From: Rufibacter psychrotolerans
GTDB lineage: Bacteria > Bacteroidota > Bacteroidia > Cytophagales > Hymenobacteraceae
Assembly: GCF_016924645.1 (NCBI RefSeq)
Contig: NZ_JAFFJV010000014.1
Location: 62,001 to 126,000, forward strand
Length of the DNA stretch: 64,000 nucleotides
Direction of reading: 5' to 3'
Shown in pieces: positions 36,156 through 44,802 of this stretch. The notes under the pieces are model-generated. The model did not search any database. It saw only the letters and a list, made by a program, of their open reading frames with translations, and was not told the DNA's origin. Numbering within the stretch: the stretch's first letter is position 1; each line of letters opens with the position of its first letter. A program made the position numbers and the translations under genes.

Positions 36156-37175
36156 ATGAGAATTATAAGAGGCGCCTCGCTGCAGCCTTACAATACCTTC
36201 GGCATTGACGCGAAAGCCACCCTGCTGGCCGAGTTCACCTCGGTGGAAGAGCTGCGCGCGTTGCTCCAGAACCCCGAGGTGCAAGCCTTGCCTTTGCTGA
36301 TTCTGGGAGGTGGTAGCAACGTTTTGCTCACGCAGGATGTACAGGCCGCCGTGCTCTTGAACCGCATCAAAGGCATCACCCAGACGGAAGATGCCGATGG
36401 GAAACATGTTCTGGTGACTTCGGGCAGTGGTGAGACGTGGCATGAATTAGTGTTGTACACCCTGGAGCATGATCTGGGCGGCATTGAAAACCTTTCCCTT
36501 ATTCCGGGCACGGTGGGTGCGGCTCCTTTGCAGAACATTGGGGCGTACGGCGTGGAGTTGAAAGACACGTTCCACTCCCTGGAAGCGCTGGAGATTGCCA
36601 CTGGCGAGCTGGTCAACTTCAACCGGGAACAGTGCGGCTTTGGTTACCGCGAGAGCATTTTCAAACGCGAAGCCAAAGGCAAATACATTGTGACCTCCGT
36701 GACGTTGCGGCTCACCAAAGAACACACGTTCAACACTTCCTACGGCGCCATCCAGGACACCCTGGCCCAGCAGCAGGTAAAGGAATTGAGCCTGAAGGCC
36801 ATCAGCGAGGCGGTGTGCCACATCCGGAGAAGCAAACTCCCCGATCCGGCCAAGATTGGCAACGCCGGTTCCTTTTTCAAGAACCCTGAGATTCCACTGG
36901 CCCTGTTTGAGATTTTGAAAGCACAGTATCCCGGCATTCCTGGTTATCCGGTGAGCCCCGAAACCGTCAAGGTTCCGGCGGGTTGGCTCATTGAGCAGTG
37001 CGGCTGGAAAGGAAAGGTGCTGGGCAAACACGGTGTGCACAAAGACCAGGCGCTGGTGCTGGTGAACTACGGCGGTGCCACCGGAAACGAGGTGAAGGCA
37101 CTGGCCTACGAGATCATCCAATCGGTGGAAGAGAAATTTGGGATTAGGCTCACGCCCGAGGTAAACATCATCTAA
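36156..37175 (+). CDS. murB: UDP-N-acetylenolpyruvoylglucosamine reductase MurB (type I)
   Basis: FAD/NADPH enzyme that reduces the MurA product to UDP-MurNAc. 339 aa. N-terminal YNTFGIDAKA, FAD-binding LGGGSNVLL, SLIPGTVGAAPLQNIGAYG, the catalytic Tyr/Ser region CGFGYRESIFK and NAGSFFKNPE, and the C-terminal EVNII typical of the E. coli-type (type I) enzyme. ATG at 36156 is used; the frame opens with TTG two codons earlier. It normally has no close partner in this phylum; the AT-rich island is inserted directly upstream. Confidence 0.95.
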   Translation: MRIIRGASLQPYNTFGIDAKATLLAEFTSVEELRALLQNPEVQALPLLILGGGSNVLLTQDVQAAVLLNRIKGITQTEDADGKHVLVTSGSGETWHELVLYTLEHDLGGIENLSLIPGTVGAAPLQNIGAYGVELKDTFHSLEALEIATGELVNFNREQCGFGYRESIFKREAKGKYIVTSVTLRLTKEHTFNTSYGAIQDTLAQQQVKELSLKAISEAVCHIRRSKLPDPAKIGNAGSFFKNPEIPLALFEILKAQYPGIPGYPVSPETVKVPAGWLIEQCGWKGKVLGKHGVHKDQALVLVNYGGATGNEVKALAYEIIQSVEEKFGIRLTPEVNII

Positions 37176-37187
37176 GCCTCCCGCGCC

Positions 37188-37344
37188 ATGACTTCTGCTG
37201 AGTCTGTCTCTCTGCTCTCTGAGGGCAACCCTAGAGGCAAAGGCCACACACCAAATAGAGGAATTGGTGCACCAGCACATGGCCAAAGGCGGCAAAGCCA
37301 TCAACGCCCGCGGCAGGATGTTACTCAAGCAGCTCAGGAAATAA
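37188..37344 (+). pseudogene. Possible small gene broken by a frameshift
   Basis: ATG at 37188 opens MTSAESVSLLS, then the reading frame that makes sense shifts in the TC-rich tract at about 37203-37220. In the shifted frame, codons run to TAA at 37342-37344 and give LRATLEAKATHQIEELV followed by HQHMAKGGKAINARGRMLL and KQLRK: helical with a basic end, unlike a random frame. A terminator hairpin follows 4 bases after this stop, as for a real gene. No family is recognised. It could be a true pseudogene, a sequencing error in the low-complexity tract or coincidence. Confidence 0.35.
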
Positions 37345-37347
37345 AGA

Positions 37348-37409
37348 AGGCTGGCGTAAATGCCAGCCTCTTTCGTTTTTGGTCCGTTTTCTGGAAAAAA
37401 GGCCAAAAG
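37348..37409 (+). terminator. Terminator plus dispersed repeat copy
   Basis: AGGCTGGC (37348-37355) pairs with GCCAGCCT (37362-37369) before TTTCGTTTTT. A copy of the palindromic repeat starts inside this T run (37374-37409, CGTTTTTGGTCCGTTTTC, GGAAAAAAGGCCAAAAG). Confidence 0.75.
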
Positions 37410-37429
37410 CCACTTCTCCTATCCTGCCG

Positions 37430-39253
37430 CTACTGCTTTACGAAATTCTTGGTAAGGTGCAAGCTTTCGTTCTGCAGCACCAGGGTGTAATTTCCGGCTG
37501 GGAGTTGGGGTAAATCCACCACCTGCTTTCCCGAGGCCGCGAACTCCACTTGTCGCTCATGCACCGTCACGCCCAAGCTGTTCACCAGTTTCAGCACATA
37601 GTTTCTTCCCTTCATTTCAGGGGAAACTTCCAGGGTGAGCGACTCTGAAGCAGGATTTGGATAAGCCCGTACCTTCAGATGCATGTCCAGCTCTTCAGCA
37701 GAGGCAGAAAGGGTGTTCTCGTATTTTACCAGGAACGCATCGGTGTTCTGGCCCTGGGCAGCTCTGGTTACGGGCATCATGCCAGCCGAATTGAAGTTCA
37801 GCGTTCCCCCGAAGGCACCCGCCAGGTAAACCTTTTGACCAATATCGGTCAGGAGGGCCATCCCTACCTGATCCTGCGCGTTCCCGATAGATCTGGCCCA
37901 GGTAAAACCACCGTACCCTAACCCGTACTTGAGCAGCAACAGGTCTCTTTGCCCGGCATTGTCTTTGATCACCGGGTAGGGTGTATGCGCAGGCTGGCCA
38001 TTGTGAGAGGCGTACAGGTTGACATCGGTTTGGGCATCAAAATAGCCGGTGGCATACAGCCCTGAATAGTCCACCGCCAGATCGGTCAGGTAGTCTTTCC
38101 CGGCCCCGCCTACGCCATGCAGCCAACTTGTTTTGCCGGTGTTATAGTCAAACTTAGCCATAAACGCATCATTTTCGCCTTTGCAGCCCAGTTCCCAAAT
38201 CCCGTTCTGGGTGGACGGGAATTGAATACCGAACTCCGAGGCAGTACTGGTAGAAAACCAGCCTGCCATGTAAATGCCGGTGTTGTCCAGGGCCAGGGCG
38301 TTCACCCAGGAAAAGGAGAAAGTACCCCGGGTTTGCTCCAGCCAGTCCAGTTCGCCGGTCCCCGGATGGTAGCGCGCCCAAAAGATGTTTCGGCTGCCGC
38401 CCTGGCTGGAAATCACCTCGGGTTTGGTGCCGTTCAGGTTAAAATCCGCTTCTCCGGAGAAAACCCCACCCACAAATAACCCCTCGTCATTAGCGGCAAT
38501 GGCACTGATGGCCTCGCCGTTCACCCCTCCTACCCCGCGCCACCAGGCGGTGGAACCGTCCTGCCCGTTCAGCTTCATCAGGAAGCCATCAGAGCTGCCT
38601 GTACTGCTTTTGATCAACGCCGTGCCGCCGTGGTTAAAGTCCAGTTCGCCCAGGAAAGCGCCGGATACAAACAGCTCCCCGTGCGACGTAGCCAACCTTA
38701 CATGGTACACCCCATTACTGGCCAGGTCTCCCAAAATTGGTTTTGCCCATTGCAGATCGGCGGTTTCTAACGCGTACTTCGCAACAAACCCATTGGGAGA
38801 GTAGCCTGTCTGTCCGTTCACATCAGGCCCGATCAAGACCGCCGGGGTACCACCCGGATTGAAGTTCAGCTCTCCGCGGAACAAACCGGAAACATAGATG
38901 GCCGTGGCATCCACTACCAGGTCCAGGTCTTCTGCCAGACCCGTTCCGGTAATGGTCTTTACCCATTCCAGGCTCCCGTTAGAAGTGTACTTGGCGATAA
39001 AGGCACTCTGGGCACCGGTGCTTTGGAGGGTGGTGGTTCCCAGCTGCGCGCTCCCCTGGAAAGTACCCGCCATGTACACGTTCCCATCAGGATCTTTGGC
39101 CAGTGCCGAAGCGGCGCTGTGGAGAGGAGTAGCGTTGGAAGCTCCGTTCACTGTTTGCATCCAGAGCACATGCGCGGAGACCTGCGAGAAAGCCTCCTGG
39201 GGCAGCAGGTAAAACAAGCAGATCAGGAACAGAGCGTAAACAGGTGTCTTCAT
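37430..39253 (-). CDS. Secreted beta-propeller-type repeat protein with T9SS type A sorting domain
   Basis: 607 aa. Signal peptide (LFLICLFYLLPQEAFS), about eight to nine repeats of 45-60 residues with the pattern 'D..G.Y..G.F.G..NFN..G' and 'FLAKY...G...W' (SBBP-like propeller), and a C-terminal T9SS type A domain (about residues 530-607; AYPNPASESLTLEVSP, LPAGNYTLVLQ). Type IX secretion would carry it across the outer membrane, with the C-terminal domain removed on export. The protein may bind or display something on the surface; no catalytic motif is seen. Confidence 0.88.
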   Translation of the reverse strand: MKTPVYALFLICLFYLLPQEAFSQVSAHVLWMQTVNGASNATPLHSAASALAKDPDGNVYMAGTFQGSAQLGTTTLQSTGAQSAFIAKYTSNGSLEWVKTITGTGLAEDLDLVVDATAIYVSGLFRGELNFNPGGTPAVLIGPDVNGQTGYSPNGFVAKYALETADLQWAKPILGDLASNGVYHVRLATSHGELFVSGAFLGELDFNHGGTALIKSSTGSSDGFLMKLNGQDGSTAWWRGVGGVNGEAISAIAANDEGLFVGGVFSGEADFNLNGTKPEVISSQGGSRNIFWARYHPGTGELDWLEQTRGTFSFSWVNALALDNTGIYMAGWFSTSTASEFGIQFPSTQNGIWELGCKGENDAFMAKFDYNTGKTSWLHGVGGAGKDYLTDLAVDYSGLYATGYFDAQTDVNLYASHNGQPAHTPYPVIKDNAGQRDLLLLKYGLGYGGFTWARSIGNAQDQVGMALLTDIGQKVYLAGAFGGTLNFNSAGMMPVTRAAQGQNTDAFLVKYENTLSASAEELDMHLKVRAYPNPASESLTLEVSPEMKGRNYVLKLVNSLGVTVHERQVEFAASGKQVVDLPQLPAGNYTLVLQNESLHLTKNFVKQ

Positions 39254-39259
39254 ACGATA

Positions 39260-39298
39260 GAATCTTTGATTTAAGTTAGTCTATAAATTCAAAGATTC
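39260..39298. repeat. Inverted repeat in the leader of the T9SS cargo gene
   Basis: GAATCTTTGA (39260-39269) and TCAAAGATTC (39289-39298) flank 19 bases directly before the start codon. A leader hairpin or an operator; the minus strand also offers AATCTTTG as a one-mismatch -7 box. Confidence 0.5.
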
Positions 39299-39310
39299 CT
39301 ATATAAGCAA

Positions 39311-39341
39311 AAAGGTTGCATGTCAATGACATACAACCTTT
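39311..39341. repeat. 31-base near-perfect palindrome
   Basis: AAAGGTTGCATGTCA and TGACATACAACCTTT around one central base, one mismatch. Its right half is the start of the 170-base tandem unit that follows. Confidence 0.75.
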
Positions 39342-39660
39342 CAGGTAGAGGCATTTTATATATCTGAAGCCTTGCCATTTCGCGGTTTTCGCCGTTGTTG
39401 GTGTTATCACCAACAACTTCTTATCAGCCCAGTTTAAGGGAAATTCTTAGAATTGAGCCTGGAAAGGATTGTTGGTGACAACACCAACAATGGCACAAAA
39501 GGCATACAACCTTTCAGGAAGAGGTATTTTCTTTATTTGAGGTTACTTCAGCACTCGCCGTTGTTGGTGTTATCACCAACAACTTCTAATCATCTCAGTT
39601 TAAGGGGAATTTTGAGAAATGAGCCTGGAAAGGATTGTTGGTGATAACACCAACAATGGC
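39331..39660. repeat. Two tandem copies of a ~170-base unit with four TTGTTGGTG hairpins
   Basis: ATACAACCTTTCAGG begins both copies (39331 and 39504). Each unit carries two 10-base perfect hairpins: GTTGTTGGTG-TTAT-CACCAACAAC (39394-39417 and 39560-39583) and ATTGTTGGTG-N4-CACCAACAAT (39468-39491 and 39634-39657). The units differ by small changes but the hairpin arms are fully kept. This fills most of a 567-base spacer that has no ORF. Confidence 0.85.
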
Positions 39661-39730
39661 ACAGAACGCTAACAACGGCACAGATGGCATAGATTGCTAG
39701 GATTATGCCCATTTCATGGCTACATCTGAA

Positions 39731-39816
39731 AACCAGAAAGGGAGCCCAGCTTGTGCTGACTCCCTTTCTGGTTCTTATCATTTCAGGCCTATTATCTTGA
39801 AAAGTGGCCCAAAACG
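39731..39816. terminator. Terminator after mutS2 plus dispersed repeat copy
   Basis: AACCAGAAAGGGAG (39731-39744) pairs with CTCCCTTTCTGGTT (39760-39773). A repeat-family copy (TTTCAGGCCTATTATCTTGAAAAGTGGCCCAAAACG, described here by its ends TTTCAGGCC and GGCCCAAAACG) lies at 39781-39816, between it and the mutS2 stop. Confidence 0.75.
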
Positions 39817-39820
39817 TACT

Positions 39821-42229
39821 TTATTTCAGTACAATGATGGTTACGCCATCGCCGCCTCGCTCTACGTGTTCATCGCTCACGCTGGCTACTTCGCGCAAGG
39901 TACGCACGTAGTCCCGGATGATCTGCTTCAGGATACCATTCCCGCGACCGTGGATGATTTTCACCTCCGGAATGCCTAGCATGATGGCATCGTCCATGAA
40001 GTTCATCACGGTGGTGAGCGCTTCTTCGGCGTACTTCCCGCGCACGTCCAGGGTGTGCTGGAAGTCGGCCATGCGTTGGGTCACGTCCAAGCCTCTGGAA
40101 GGAGCCGTGGCAGTAGCCAGTTCTTTCTCCTTCTTGGCTTTCTCGCGCACCACGTTGGGGTCAGGGCGTTCCAGTTTCTCCAGCTTCACAATGGTCTTCA
40201 AGCCCCCGAAACTCACCTCCGCGGTTTTGCCTTTGATGGCCAGCAGTTCACCCACTGAGTCTTGCCCGATCAAAGCCACGCGCTCACCCGGTTGCAAAGG
40301 TCCGGTTGGTACCGAGCCGTTGCGGCGCACCACTGGTTTTGGTTCCGGTGTGATTTTCTCCTTGAAGGCATCCAGCTGCTGCCGGGCCGCTTTGGTTTGT
40401 TCCTTTTCGGCCTGGCTGCGTCTGATCTGCTCAATGGTTTGCTCAATCTGTTGGTTCGCGTCTTTCAGGAGCAACTTGGCCTGACCTTTGGCCGTCCGGA
40501 TGATATCCTGCTTGGTTTCCTCCAGATGGTCTTTCAGGGCCGTATACTCTTCCACCGCTTTCTGCAGTTTGCGCTCATGCTTGGCCACTGCCGCATTCTT
40601 CTTCTCGAAATCGGTTTTCTCCTGCTCCAGTTGCTCCAGCAGCTTGTCGTAACGGATCTTCTCCTTCCCTACCAGCGTACCGGCCTTCTCAATGATATTC
40701 TTCGGCAACCCGATTTTACGGGCGATCTCTAGCGCGAAGGAAGAACCCGGCTTACCAATCTCCAACTGATACAGCGGCTGCAACTCAGCGGGGTTGTAGC
40801 GCATGGCACCGTTCACAATGCCTGGCGTACGCTCCGCGAAGTTCTTCAGGTTGGTGTAGTGGGTGGTGATCACCCCAAACACCTTCTGCTGGTGCAGTTG
40901 GCTCAACACAGATTCAGCGATGGCTCCGCCCAGCACCGGCTCGGTACCGGTACCAAACTCGTCAATGAGCACCAGCGACTTCTTATCCGCGAACAGCACA
41001 AACTGCTTCATGTTCTGCAGGTGGGAGCTGTAGGTACTCAGGTCGTTCTCAATGGACTGCTCATCGCCCATGTCCAGGAAAATATCCCCGAACAAACCAG
41101 CCTCAGAACCTTCGTCCACGGGAATCAAAAGACCGCACTGCAGCATGTACTGCAACAGACCCGCCGTTTTCATGGCCACGGATTTACCCCCGGCGTTCGG
41201 TCCCGAGATCAACAGAATGCGTTGCTCCTGGTCCAGATCCAGCGAAAGCGGAACGGCTTTTTTGCCCTGTGCCTGCAACGTCAGGTGCAGGATGGGGTGA
41301 CGGGCGTTCTTCCACTTCATGACCGGACGCTTGTGCAGTTCCGGCATAATCGCGCCAATCTTGTTCGCCACCACGGCTTTGGCCCGGATGAAGTCCAGCA
41401 AAGACAGGAACTGGTACGCTTTGCGCAAGGCCGGTAAATGGTGCCGCACCTGGTTCGTAACCGCTGTCAACAAGCGGATGAGTTCGCGGTGATAGGCGTT
41501 CTCCAGGTCTTTGATGTCGTTGTTCAGCTCAAAGACGTTTTCCGGCTCCAAGTACACGGTTTGCCCCGTGGCCGATTCGTCATGGATCAGACCTTTGATG
41601 CGGCGCTTGTACTCGGCAATCACCGGAATCACCAGACGTCCGCCCCGGATGGTAGGCTCGGCATCAGACGGCGTCCAGCCTTCATTTTTAGCGTGGCGCA
41701 TGATGCTGCTGATCTGCTTCCGAAGCTGGGTTTGCTGCCCAATCAGGTCACGCTTGATGCGCTGCAGCTCTGGCGAGGCATCGTCTTTCACGTTGCCGCT
41801 GTCGTCCACCAGTTTCTCCAGGGCAGTCACCAGTTGGCGGTCCACGGTTACATCCTGGGTCAGGGCTTTCAGGGCCAGGTATTGGTCCTCATCGGCCTCC
41901 ACAAAGAAGCCTAGCGCCTGCCGTATAGCCCGTAAGGACATTTTTATCTCGTACACGCCCCGCACCTCCAGGAAGGCACCTTCCAGAGCGGCGCGGTTCA
42001 GGTGCTCGGTTACGTCAAAGTAGTACTGCGATGGGAAGTCTTCGCCGGCGCGCAGGATGTTGGCAAACTCATGCGTTTGCTGCAACAGCCGCTGCACCAG
42101 GTCAAAGCGGTCCAGGAACGACACGCGCTCCACGAACTTCCGCCCCAGGGGACTTAAACAGGCTTCGGCCAGCATTTCTCTGATCTGGCTGAACCCGATT
42201 TTCTGCTCAAAATTTGATGGGTATATCAA
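39821..42229 (-). CDS. mutS2: MutS2 ATPase/endonuclease
   Basis: 802 aa. MutS-type core without mismatch-binding domains, Walker A GPNAGGKS (343-350), Walker B LVLIDEFGTGTEP, a long coiled coil (about 510-620) and a C-terminal Smr domain (about 725-802) with the nuclease motifs LDVRG and HGRGNG. MutS2 limits recombination, and in some bacteria acts on collided ribosomes; both are family knowledge. A TACTTTTG box lies 46 bases upstream. Confidence 0.95.
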   Translation of the reverse strand: MIYPSNFEQKIGFSQIREMLAEACLSPLGRKFVERVSFLDRFDLVQRLLQQTHEFANILRAGEDFPSQYYFDVTEHLNRAALEGAFLEVRGVYEIKMSLRAIRQALGFFVEADEDQYLALKALTQDVTVDRQLVTALEKLVDDSGNVKDDASPELQRIKRDLIGQQTQLRKQISSIMRHAKNEGWTPSDAEPTIRGGRLVIPVIAEYKRRIKGLIHDESATGQTVYLEPENVFELNNDIKDLENAYHRELIRLLTAVTNQVRHHLPALRKAYQFLSLLDFIRAKAVVANKIGAIMPELHKRPVMKWKNARHPILHLTLQAQGKKAVPLSLDLDQEQRILLISGPNAGGKSVAMKTAGLLQYMLQCGLLIPVDEGSEAGLFGDIFLDMGDEQSIENDLSTYSSHLQNMKQFVLFADKKSLVLIDEFGTGTEPVLGGAIAESVLSQLHQQKVFGVITTHYTNLKNFAERTPGIVNGAMRYNPAELQPLYQLEIGKPGSSFALEIARKIGLPKNIIEKAGTLVGKEKIRYDKLLEQLEQEKTDFEKKNAAVAKHERKLQKAVEEYTALKDHLEETKQDIIRTAKGQAKLLLKDANQQIEQTIEQIRRSQAEKEQTKAARQQLDAFKEKITPEPKPVVRRNGSVPTGPLQPGERVALIGQDSVGELLAIKGKTAEVSFGGLKTIVKLEKLERPDPNVVREKAKKEKELATATAPSRGLDVTQRMADFQHTLDVRGKYAEEALTTVMNFMDDAIMLGIPEVKIIHGRGNGILKQIIRDYVRTLREVASVSDEHVERGGDGVTIIVLK

Positions 42230-42275
42230 GTCTTTGTTTTTTCTAGTTTTATTTTCTGTTTCTACCCCGATTCTG

Positions 42276-42283
42276 CAAAAGTA
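42276..42283 (-). promoter_or_regulatory. -7 box of mutS2
   Basis: TACTTTTG on the minus strand matches TAnnTTTG, 46 bases before the ATG. Confidence 0.5.
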
Positions 42284-42432
42284 GCTTAAATACGGGATTG
42301 GTCAGGATTATAGAACATCACGTAGCGAATCTATGTTCCTTTTGTATTCAAGATTTATCTTAGGTGCCAGTAGTTAACATACTATTCAAGATATAGACCT
42401 AAAGACTTTACTGATGTTCCGTAGTTATAGGG

Positions 42433-42482
42433 CTTGTTGGTGAGAACACCAACAAGGGCGAGAAGGGCGAGAAGGACGAGAG
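42433..42482. repeat. Fifth TTGTTGGTG hairpin with a short GGGCGAGAA tandem tail
   Basis: CTTGTTGGTG (42433-42442), AGAA, CACCAACAAG (42447-42456), followed by GGGCGAGAA twice and a degraded third copy. A sixth, damaged element (ATTGTTGGTG-AAAA-CACC, right arm lost) is at 42606-42623. Confidence 0.75.
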
Positions 42483-42634
42483 GAATATTCAAGTTTTAGC
42501 ATCTGGCTCTTTGATGCAATTGGTTTGTTTTTGAGAACTCCAATGAGGCCGAAAAGTGTAAGACATTCTACTAGTTAGATTCTTGGCATCGCAAAGTCTA
42601 CAGGGATTGTTGGTGAAAACACCTTCCTCTACTC

Positions 42635-42723
42635 TGTCATCCTGAAAGGATCTTGTGAGCGAACGGTAGTAGCGTTTCTCTTGTGCTTTTCTAGTTCGCC
42701 CACAAGATCTTTCCAAGATGACA
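42635..42723. repeat. MITE/REP-like imperfect inverted repeat (TGTCATCCTGAAAGGATCTTG type)
   Basis: TGTCATCCTGAAAGGATCTTG (first 20 bases from 42635) is mirrored by an imperfect arm ending AAGATGACA at 42723; about 24 of 28 arm positions agree. Short repeats starting GTCATCCTGA are known from many bacterial genomes. The 603-base spacer 42230-42832 otherwise holds no convincing gene. Confidence 0.65.
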
Positions 42724-42832
42724 AAAGGGAGGTAAAGATGATAAGGAGGTAAAGACAATAATTAGATGAGTAGAAGCCCTAGCTGATTATGGCCAGTGTT
42801 TATATTAGTTTATAAGTTCAAACCAACTTCAC

Positions 42833-43612
42833 TCAGAACTTCTCCTCTATACCTAACCCGAACAGCGCATAGTCATACTTCACCGGATCTGCCGGATCAA
42901 ACTGCTTCAGGTTCTGGGTCAGTTCTTCGGCCATGGCCCAATCTGACTGCGCTCGTTCAATGAGGCCTAGTTTGCGGGCCACCCGTTGCACGTGCACATC
43001 ACAGGGGCAAACCAAATCGGCGGGTGACATGCGGTTCCAGATCCCGAAATCTACGCCCTGCTCGTCTTTCCTCACCATCCAGCGCAGATACATGTTGATC
43101 CGTTTACAGGCCGATTTTTTGGCCGGCGTGGAAATGTGCTTGCGGGTGCGGTGCGGGGCCTCCGGTAAGGAAAAGACTAGGTTATAGAAAAAGGACAGCC
43201 GTGACTTCTGCTCTGATAAAGGAGCGGCCGGGTAGCCCAGAAATGCTTCTTCCAGGCTCTGGTGCTGCTCGTAGAACCACCTGAAGAAATGCACCAGATA
43301 AAGCAGATCAGTATCATTGAAGGTGCGGTGCTTGAACCCGAGAAGCTGTTTCAGGTCCCCGTCCTGGTGCTGGGTAATGAACTGGAACGGGGCATTGTCC
43401 ATGCGCTGCATCAGCTCCTTACACTTGTTGATGATGGTTTTGCGTTGGCCCCAGGCTAGAATAGCCGCAAAGAACCCCGAGAGCTCAATGTCCTGTTTCA
43501 GCTGGAACAGGTGCGGAATGGATACCGGATCATGCGGGATAAAGTCTGGCGTGTTGTAGCGGCGGTAGCGGTCTTCCAGCAGAGCTTCCAGTTGGGCGGT
43601 GGTGTAGGACAT
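42833..43612 (-). CDS. TIGR02757 family protein (DUF2400)
   Basis: 259 aa, soluble, mostly helical. Recognisable stretches are YNTPDFIPHDPVSIPHLF at the N-terminus, AWGQRKTIINKC, and NMYLRWMVRKD...DFGIW...VCPCDVHVQRVARKLGL in the second half. The DPVSIPH / HxxR pattern and helix-rich form resemble HhH-type DNA glycosylase relatives, but the family has no established function. Stands alone. Confidence 0.88.
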   Translation of the reverse strand: MSYTTAQLEALLEDRYRRYNTPDFIPHDPVSIPHLFQLKQDIELSGFFAAILAWGQRKTIINKCKELMQRMDNAPFQFITQHQDGDLKQLLGFKHRTFNDTDLLYLVHFFRWFYEQHQSLEEAFLGYPAAPLSEQKSRLSFFYNLVFSLPEAPHRTRKHISTPAKKSACKRINMYLRWMVRKDEQGVDFGIWNRMSPADLVCPCDVHVQRVARKLGLIERAQSDWAMAEELTQNLKQFDPADPVKYDYALFGLGIEEKF

Positions 43613-43760
43613 CAGTTCAAGTTGGAATAAGGAAACGTGAAGTAGGTATTAGGAAAAAGCTATCAAGGTTAAATCCGCTCTTCCCTGGCATAGGTAGTCT
43701 TAAGCTATACGGTACCTCGGCTCTGTTTTCGGGCTACTTACGGGAAAAACGCAAAGAAAC

Positions 43761-43832
43761 GAAAGGAGGCAAAAAACGGCACCAGGCTGGTTTCCGTTTT
43801 TTGCCTCCTTTCGGGAAAATAGCTTGAAAACG
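43761..43832 (-). terminator. Terminator of the LysM gene, overlapping dispersed repeat copy
   Basis: GAAAGGAGGCAAAAAACGG (43761-43779) pairs perfectly with 43794-43812. The right arm is also the left half of a repeat-family copy (CGTTTTTTGCC to TTGAAAACG, to 43832). A further degraded copy (CTGTTTTCGGGC to GAAAAACG) is at 43721-43751. Confidence 0.8.
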
Positions 43833-43833
43833 C

Positions 43834-44802
43834 TTAAGGCATGTACGACACTTCTACCCTAAACCGCTTGTCCACGGCGCCAATCTGCTGGCAGGCTTTC
43901 TTGGAGAGTTTTACCACCAGTTTGTCGTTGTCGCCGGTGGAGGGCAGTTTACCGATCACGCGCACGTACACGGTCTGGTCGTTCATGGGGTTTTTCACGG
44001 CCATGATGGTGCCCACCGGGGCGGTCTTATGCAAGGCCAGGAATTTATTGGCATCGGTGCGGGTGTCAATCTGCTCGGCCATGCCGCTCTCGTTCACCCT
44101 TGACACGTACTCGGTGGTTTTAGAGGAAGTTTTCTCATCGTCGGCATCTCCCTTGGCAGCGGCCGGTGAGGTGGTTTTGGCGGTAGAAGCAGCCGGTGTT
44201 GCTGGGGTGGCGGGCTGCTTGGGGGCAGTAACCACATCGTCCGACTCGGGCACGTACACCTTGGCGTCAGCGGTGGCCTGCGAAGGCGTGGCCCCTACTC
44301 CCACAATGAGGTTCTGGCCCACCACCACTTTAGAGGCGGTAAGTTTGTTCCACTTCATGAGGTCGTCTACCGTTACGCCGTGCTGGTTGGCAATGGCGAA
44401 CAAGGTCTGGCGGGGTTGCACCTTATGGATTTTGTTGCCTTTGGCGTCTACCACGTAGGTGCGGTTGGCCGCCGGGCTGGTGGTAGCCCCGGCTGGTTCA
44501 GTGGGCGTGGCTTTGGTCGCGGCGGAGTTGCTGGCTTCGGCTTTGAGGGGAATCAGCACGGTCTGCCCCACAATCAGGGACTTGTCAACGCCTTTATTGG
44601 CCTCCACAATCTTGGCTACGGCTACCCCGTACTTGCGGGACAGGGCATAAAGGGTTTCGCCGGGGGTTACTTTGTGGGTAATGTAGGTTCTTCCGTTCTG
44701 GACTTTCACGCCGGTGGAATCACGGGCAAACAAGGTTTCGGCCGAGGCGGCCCCGTACGATACCAGGAGGCAACCCAGAACAAATGCAAACTTCTTAAAC
44801 AT
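43834..44802 (-). CDS. Secreted LysM protein with C-terminal RlpA-like barrel
   Basis: 322 aa. Signal peptide (FVLGCLLVSYGAASA), LysM 1 (about 41-86, HKVTPGETLYALSRKYGV), LysM 2 (about 124-168, HKVQPRQTLFAIANQHGV), an Ala/Pro/Thr/Lys-rich linker (170-235) and a C-terminal double-psi beta-barrel-like domain (240-322, ALHKTAPVGTIMAVKNPMN). It probably binds peptidoglycan in the periplasm; RlpA-type barrels can be lytic transglycosylases, but the catalytic Asp/His cannot be assigned by eye. Confidence 0.85.
   Translation of the reverse strand: MFKKFAFVLGCLLVSYGAASAETLFARDSTGVKVQNGRTYITHKVTPGETLYALSRKYGVAVAKIVEANKGVDKSLIVGQTVLIPLKAEASNSAATKATPTEPAGATTSPAANRTYVVDAKGNKIHKVQPRQTLFAIANQHGVTVDDLMKWNKLTASKVVVGQNLIVGVGATPSQATADAKVYVPESDDVVTAPKQPATPATPAASTAKTTSPAAAKGDADDEKTSSKTTEYVSRVNESGMAEQIDTRTDANKFLALHKTAPVGTIMAVKNPMNDQTVYVRVIGKLPSTGDNDKLVVKLSKKACQQIGAVDKRFRVEVSYMP

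Noticed and set aside
37188..37490. 100-codon plus-strand ORF after murB read as one intact gene
   Set aside because: After the first 11 codons it runs through the terminator and a palindromic repeat; the neighbouring frame makes better protein and ends before the terminator.
39331..39660. Regularly spaced hairpin repeats taken as a possible CRISPR array
   Set aside because: Only two tandem 170-base units, each with two different palindromes; spacers are similar to each other and no cas gene is present.
42489..42758. 89-codon minus-strand ORF as a small gene
   Set aside because: It runs across the MITE-like hairpin and a damaged TTGTTGGTG element; composition is not protein-like and no start signal is seen.
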